A DNA stretch of 64,000 nt from Lachnospiraceae bacterium. Its GTDB lineage: Bacteria > Bacillota > Clostridia > Lachnospirales > Lachnospiraceae. This document shows positions 61,567 through 64,000 of this stretch, piece by piece (within the stretch, counting starts at the first letter, position 1; each line of letters begins with the position of its first letter). The notes below the pieces were generated by a model, which was not told where the DNA came from, made no database searches, and saw only the letters and a program-made list of their open reading frames with translations. The translations under genes were made by a program, and so were the position numbers. The stretch spans positions 88,605 to 152,604 of the forward strand of contig JAAUZI010000013.1 of NCBI GenBank assembly GCA_014804645.1. The letters run 5' to 3'.

Positions 61567-61703
61567 CGCTTATGGAGGGCTGAAAGTGGAGATTGCGCCG
61601 CCTGTGAGGAGATTGGCATAATCGAACCAGGAAAAAATAATGGAATTGTGTGTATGTCTATGTTACAATGAAACCGAAATGCTTTGACTAGGGGAGGGGA
61701 CGT

Positions 61704-62114
61704 ATGAAAAATAGAGCAAAGAATAACAATATGAAGAAAAATAAGGTCTCTGTGACGAATACGCCGGAGGGATGGTTTTATATGTCTGACACAGATATGA
61801 CGGCGGCAGCAATCAAGAAGGCCCTGGCCGACACAGCCTATGCGGTGGAGTATTGGGAGGACGCCCAGGTGCTGGAGATTGTTCTGGGGGAGCACAGCTC
61901 CATGGATGTGGAGGTCATGGAACCTCACCTGGGAGAAGAGGAGGGCGATGCCTTTTTGGAGAAACACAAGGTGCAGTTTCTCTGCTATGTCACATTCCCG
62001 ACGGAGGCCTATGAGGCGGCAAAGTCTGTGATGGAGCATATCTGTGGCGGGATCGGCGGATTTTTCTGCGGGGATACAGAGGATTTTACGCCGATGATCG
62101 GAGTATCGGTGTGA
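61704..62114 (+). CDS. hypothetical protein
   Basis: 136 residues, soluble. Basic, Asn/Lys-rich N-terminus, then an acidic domain (VLEIVLGEHSSMDVEVMEPHLGEEEGDAF, FLCYVTFPTEAYEAA). No catalytic motif. I do not recognise it. ATG at 61704 behind AGGGGAGG. Confidence 0.7.
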   Translation: MKNRAKNNNMKKNKVSVTNTPEGWFYMSDTDMTAAAIKKALADTAYAVEYWEDAQVLEIVLGEHSSMDVEVMEPHLGEEEGDAFLEKHKVQFLCYVTFPTEAYEAAKSVMEHICGGIGGFFCGDTEDFTPMIGVSV

Positions 62115-62160
62115 CTTTCACAATGTGCTGTAAATTAAGACGAGCAAAGGAGCGATAAGA

Positions 62161-62556
62161 ATGACAAGACTGGAAGAGGCAAGAGAATTTTTTAAGGCGG
62201 ATACATTTGCCACGCAGACCACGGGGATCGTGATTGAGGAAGTGGGGGACGGGTATTCCCGTTGCAGCCTGGAGACGGAGGAAAAACATATGGCGGCCCA
62301 TCATCATGTGATGGGGGGAGCGCTGTTTACCATGGCTGATTTTGCGTTTGCCGTGGCCTCCAATCCCCCCGGACAAATGACCGTGACCGCCACCAGCAAT
62401 ATCAGCTTTATCAGTATGCCCAAGGACGCCAGGCTGGTGGCGGAGTGCAGGCAGATCAAGGACGGCAGACGGGCCTGCTACTATGAGACCCGGATAACGG
62501 ACGGGCTGGGCAATCTGGTGGCGGTGGTGACGGCCATGGGAATGCACATGAGCTGA
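62161..62556 (+). CDS. PaaI-family hot-dog thioesterase
   Basis: 131 residues. The hot-dog fold signature is HHHVMGGALFTMADFAFAVASN followed by TVTATSNISFISMP. Hydrolyses acyl-CoA thioesters, probably phenylacetyl-CoA-like or short acyl-CoA. Good ribosome site AGGAGCG. 24 bases before the MBL gene, so possibly the same operon. Confidence 0.9.
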   Translation: MTRLEEAREFFKADTFATQTTGIVIEEVGDGYSRCSLETEEKHMAAHHHVMGGALFTMADFAFAVASNPPGQMTVTATSNISFISMPKDARLVAECRQIKDGRRACYYETRITDGLGNLVAVVTAMGMHMS

Positions 62557-62580
62557 GAGCCGCAGGGAGGAAAATGACAT

Positions 62581-63387
62581 ATGATTATAAAGGTTTTGGT
62601 AGAAAATACGGCCATATCCACAGAATATGGAAGTGTGCATGGCCTGTGTCTGTATGTGGAGACGGCAGAGCATAAGATTTTGTTTGACCTGGGACCGGAT
62701 AAACTCTTCTTGGAAAACGCGGAGAAACTGGGAGTAAAGATCGACGAGATCGACACGGTGGTTATCTCCCACGGCCATGTTGACCACGGCGGAGCGTTGG
62801 GCCTGTTCTTGCAGCAGAATCACCACGCCAAGGTGTATCTTCACAAGAAAGCCTTTGACAGGCATTTTACCAAGATGCTGGGTTTGTACATAGGTATAGG
62901 GCTGGACGATTCTCTGGCCACCCACGAGCAGATTGTCCTCACGGAGGGCAATCTGAAATTGGACGAGGAGCTGACGATCATCACGGATGTGAGAGAGCGG
63001 GAGCTGTATCCTCAGTCCAATCGCAATCTGTATACAGTGGAAAACGGGAAAAAGATTCGGGACGATTTTTCGCATGAGCAGAGTCTGTTGATCTGCGAAG
63101 GGAAACACAAGGTGCTGCTGGCAGGCTGCGCCCACTGTGGCATTGTCAACATCTTAAGCAAGGCAAACCGTGACCTAGGAGAATGCGTGACCCATGTGAT
63201 CGGCGGATTTCATATCTGGAAGGACAAATCCCCGGAGCTGGTGCGTGAAATCGCACGGCGGCTCAAGGGCTGTGATACCCGGTATTATACCTGTCACTGT
63301 ACGGGGCAGAAAAATTATGTGCTGTTGCGGGAAGAACTGAAAGAGCAGATCCAGTATGTACCCGTGGGCACCGTATTGGAAATATAG
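62581..63387 (+). CDS. MBL-fold hydrolase of the RFA-P-synthase-like type
   Basis: 268 residues. Metal motif SHGHVDHGG with H64, H66, D68, H69; later GCAHCGIVNIL and CHCTG. Sequence features match the family annotated as 7,8-dihydropterin-6-methyl-4-(beta-D-ribofuranosyl)aminobenzene-5'-phosphate synthase, but that activity is known only in methanogens, so the function here is unknown. Confidence 0.87.
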   Translation: MIIKVLVENTAISTEYGSVHGLCLYVETAEHKILFDLGPDKLFLENAEKLGVKIDEIDTVVISHGHVDHGGALGLFLQQNHHAKVYLHKKAFDRHFTKMLGLYIGIGLDDSLATHEQIVLTEGNLKLDEELTIITDVRERELYPQSNRNLYTVENGKKIRDDFSHEQSLLICEGKHKVLLAGCAHCGIVNILSKANRDLGECVTHVIGGFHIWKDKSPELVREIARRLKGCDTRYYTCHCTGQKNYVLLREELKEQIQYVPVGTVLEI

Positions 63388-63395
63388 GTGATCAT

Positions 63396-63722
63396 ATGTA
63401 TCTTGAAGGCCAAAAAGTCAGAACAGATCATTTTTATAAGGTTGGCTACTGCCCGGATTTGGACAAGTATTTACTGGTAATAACCGTCCCCTATGCGATC
63501 TATTACGATCAATATTACACAATAAGCCGGGCAGAGTACTCGCTATGGGAGTCCGACGTGGAAAAACTGGATTTGCTGGCGAAGGAATGCAGGAATAACA
63601 ATATACACAGTAAACGATTCTTATATTCGGATCGGTCGGATGAAAATACAGAGGAGCAGCATGATTTCTCACGGGGTGAAATCGCGCGAAAAAGATATAA
63701 TCCGGATTTTCAACGGATATAG
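63396..63722 (+). CDS. small hypothetical protein
   Basis: 108 residues, soluble, Tyr-rich in the first half (DKYLLVITVPYAIYYDQYYTIS), then charged. Begins 9 bases after the MBL stop and ends 17 bases before the next gene; likely part of the same transcript. No family recognised. Confidence 0.65.
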   Translation: MYLEGQKVRTDHFYKVGYCPDLDKYLLVITVPYAIYYDQYYTISRAEYSLWESDVEKLDLLAKECRNNNIHSKRFLYSDRSDENTEEQHDFSRGEIARKRYNPDFQRI

Positions 63723-63739
63723 ATTGGAGAGGAGCAGCA

Positions 63740-64000
63740 ATGAAACTGGTTTTTATTATAGGCAGCGGCGCCGTGGGAAAGATGACGGTGGGCCAGGAGT
63801 TGATGAAAAGAACGGGATTGAGATTGTTTCACAACCATATGATGATCGAGCCGGTGCTCGAGATATTCGGCGGATGGCGTGGGGATGTGGTGAGCAAGCT
63901 GCGCAGAGTCATATTGGAAGAATTTGTGAACAGCGATCAAGAGGGCATGATATTTACTTTTATGTGGGCCTTTGATATGCCGTCGGACCGGGAGTATCTG
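63740..64000 (+). CDS. P-loop kinase-like protein, N-terminal part (cut by window end)
   Basis: 87 residues are visible from the ATG at 63740 behind GGAGAGGAG. The N-terminus is FIIGSGAVGKMTVGQELMKRTGLRLFHNH, a P-loop GSGAVGK(M/S)T of the small nucleotide/shikimate kinase type. Sequence remains open at base 64000. Substrate unknown. Confidence 0.8.
   Translation, partial: MKLVFIIGSGAVGKMTVGQELMKRTGLRLFHNHMMIEPVLEIFGGWRGDVVSKLRRVILEEFVNSDQEGMIFTFMWAFDMPSDREYL

Overview
The window looks like a chromosomal segment of a Gram-positive anaerobe of the Clostridia, most likely a Lachnospiraceae-type gut bacterium. The evidence is the core order apt, rel, MBL hydrolase, hemZ, hisS, aspS, the Shine-Dalgarno sites of AGGAGG type, sigma-A promoters that are often of the extended -10 (TGnTATAAT) kind, Fe-S aldo/keto reductases, LytTR regulators and secreted lipoproteins with a classic lipobox. 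The species cannot be fixed from the sequence alone. No rRNA, tRNA, CRISPR array, transposase or phage gene was seen.

1-10.9 kb is a housekeeping block: the end of apt, a full-length Rel (p)ppGpp synthetase/hydrolase, an MBL hydrolase, HemZ, HisS and AspS, closed by a strong terminator. An HTH regulator, a 190-bp imperfect palindrome and an ankyrin protein interrupt it. 11-17 kb holds an HTH regulator coupled to an ABC exporter, a methyltransferase, a broken YdeI-like gene and a RelB/ParE-like toxin-antitoxin pair. 17-22.6 kb holds a secreted C39-like cysteine peptidase with a lipoprotein, a convergent diguanylate cyclase, and a GHKL kinase/LytTR regulator pair. 22.7-27.3 kb holds a TIR-membrane-beta-propeller protein coupled to a DHH phosphoesterase. 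27.3-33.4 kb is a run of small accessory genes (four GNAT acetyltransferases, a kinase-like phosphotransferase, an HD hydrolase, a nucleotidyltransferase, EamA, Sfp-type transferase).

33.4-42.2 kb is transport and resistance: a half ABC exporter, a double-HTH MerR regulator, then a tightly coupled cassette of two ABC half-exporters and a UvrA2-like ATPase. 42.3-49.7 kb is the most unusual part: a papain-like membrane protein of unknown role, then a near-consensus promoter driving a 26-residue peptide gene, a hairpin, and two ABC exporters that each carry a soluble N-terminal domain plus a zinc ribbon, separated by a DUF1854-type protein and a DJ-1-like protein lacking its cysteine.

49.8-55.4 kb contains a protein built almost wholly of 11-residue repeats, an AraC protein fused to a BtrH-like domain, and a LytTR/DUF3021/ABC-2 operon. 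55.4-64 kb has a region of mutually exclusive hairpins, a cyclophilin-like lipoprotein, two Fe-S aldo/keto reductases (the second lacking catalytic residues), an orphan FliD-like protein, and small metabolic genes, ending inside a P-loop kinase-like gene.

The best candidates for an undescribed system are the peptide/zinc-ribbon ABC/DUF1854 locus (43.4-49.7 kb) and the TIR-propeller/DHH pair (22.7-27.3 kb).
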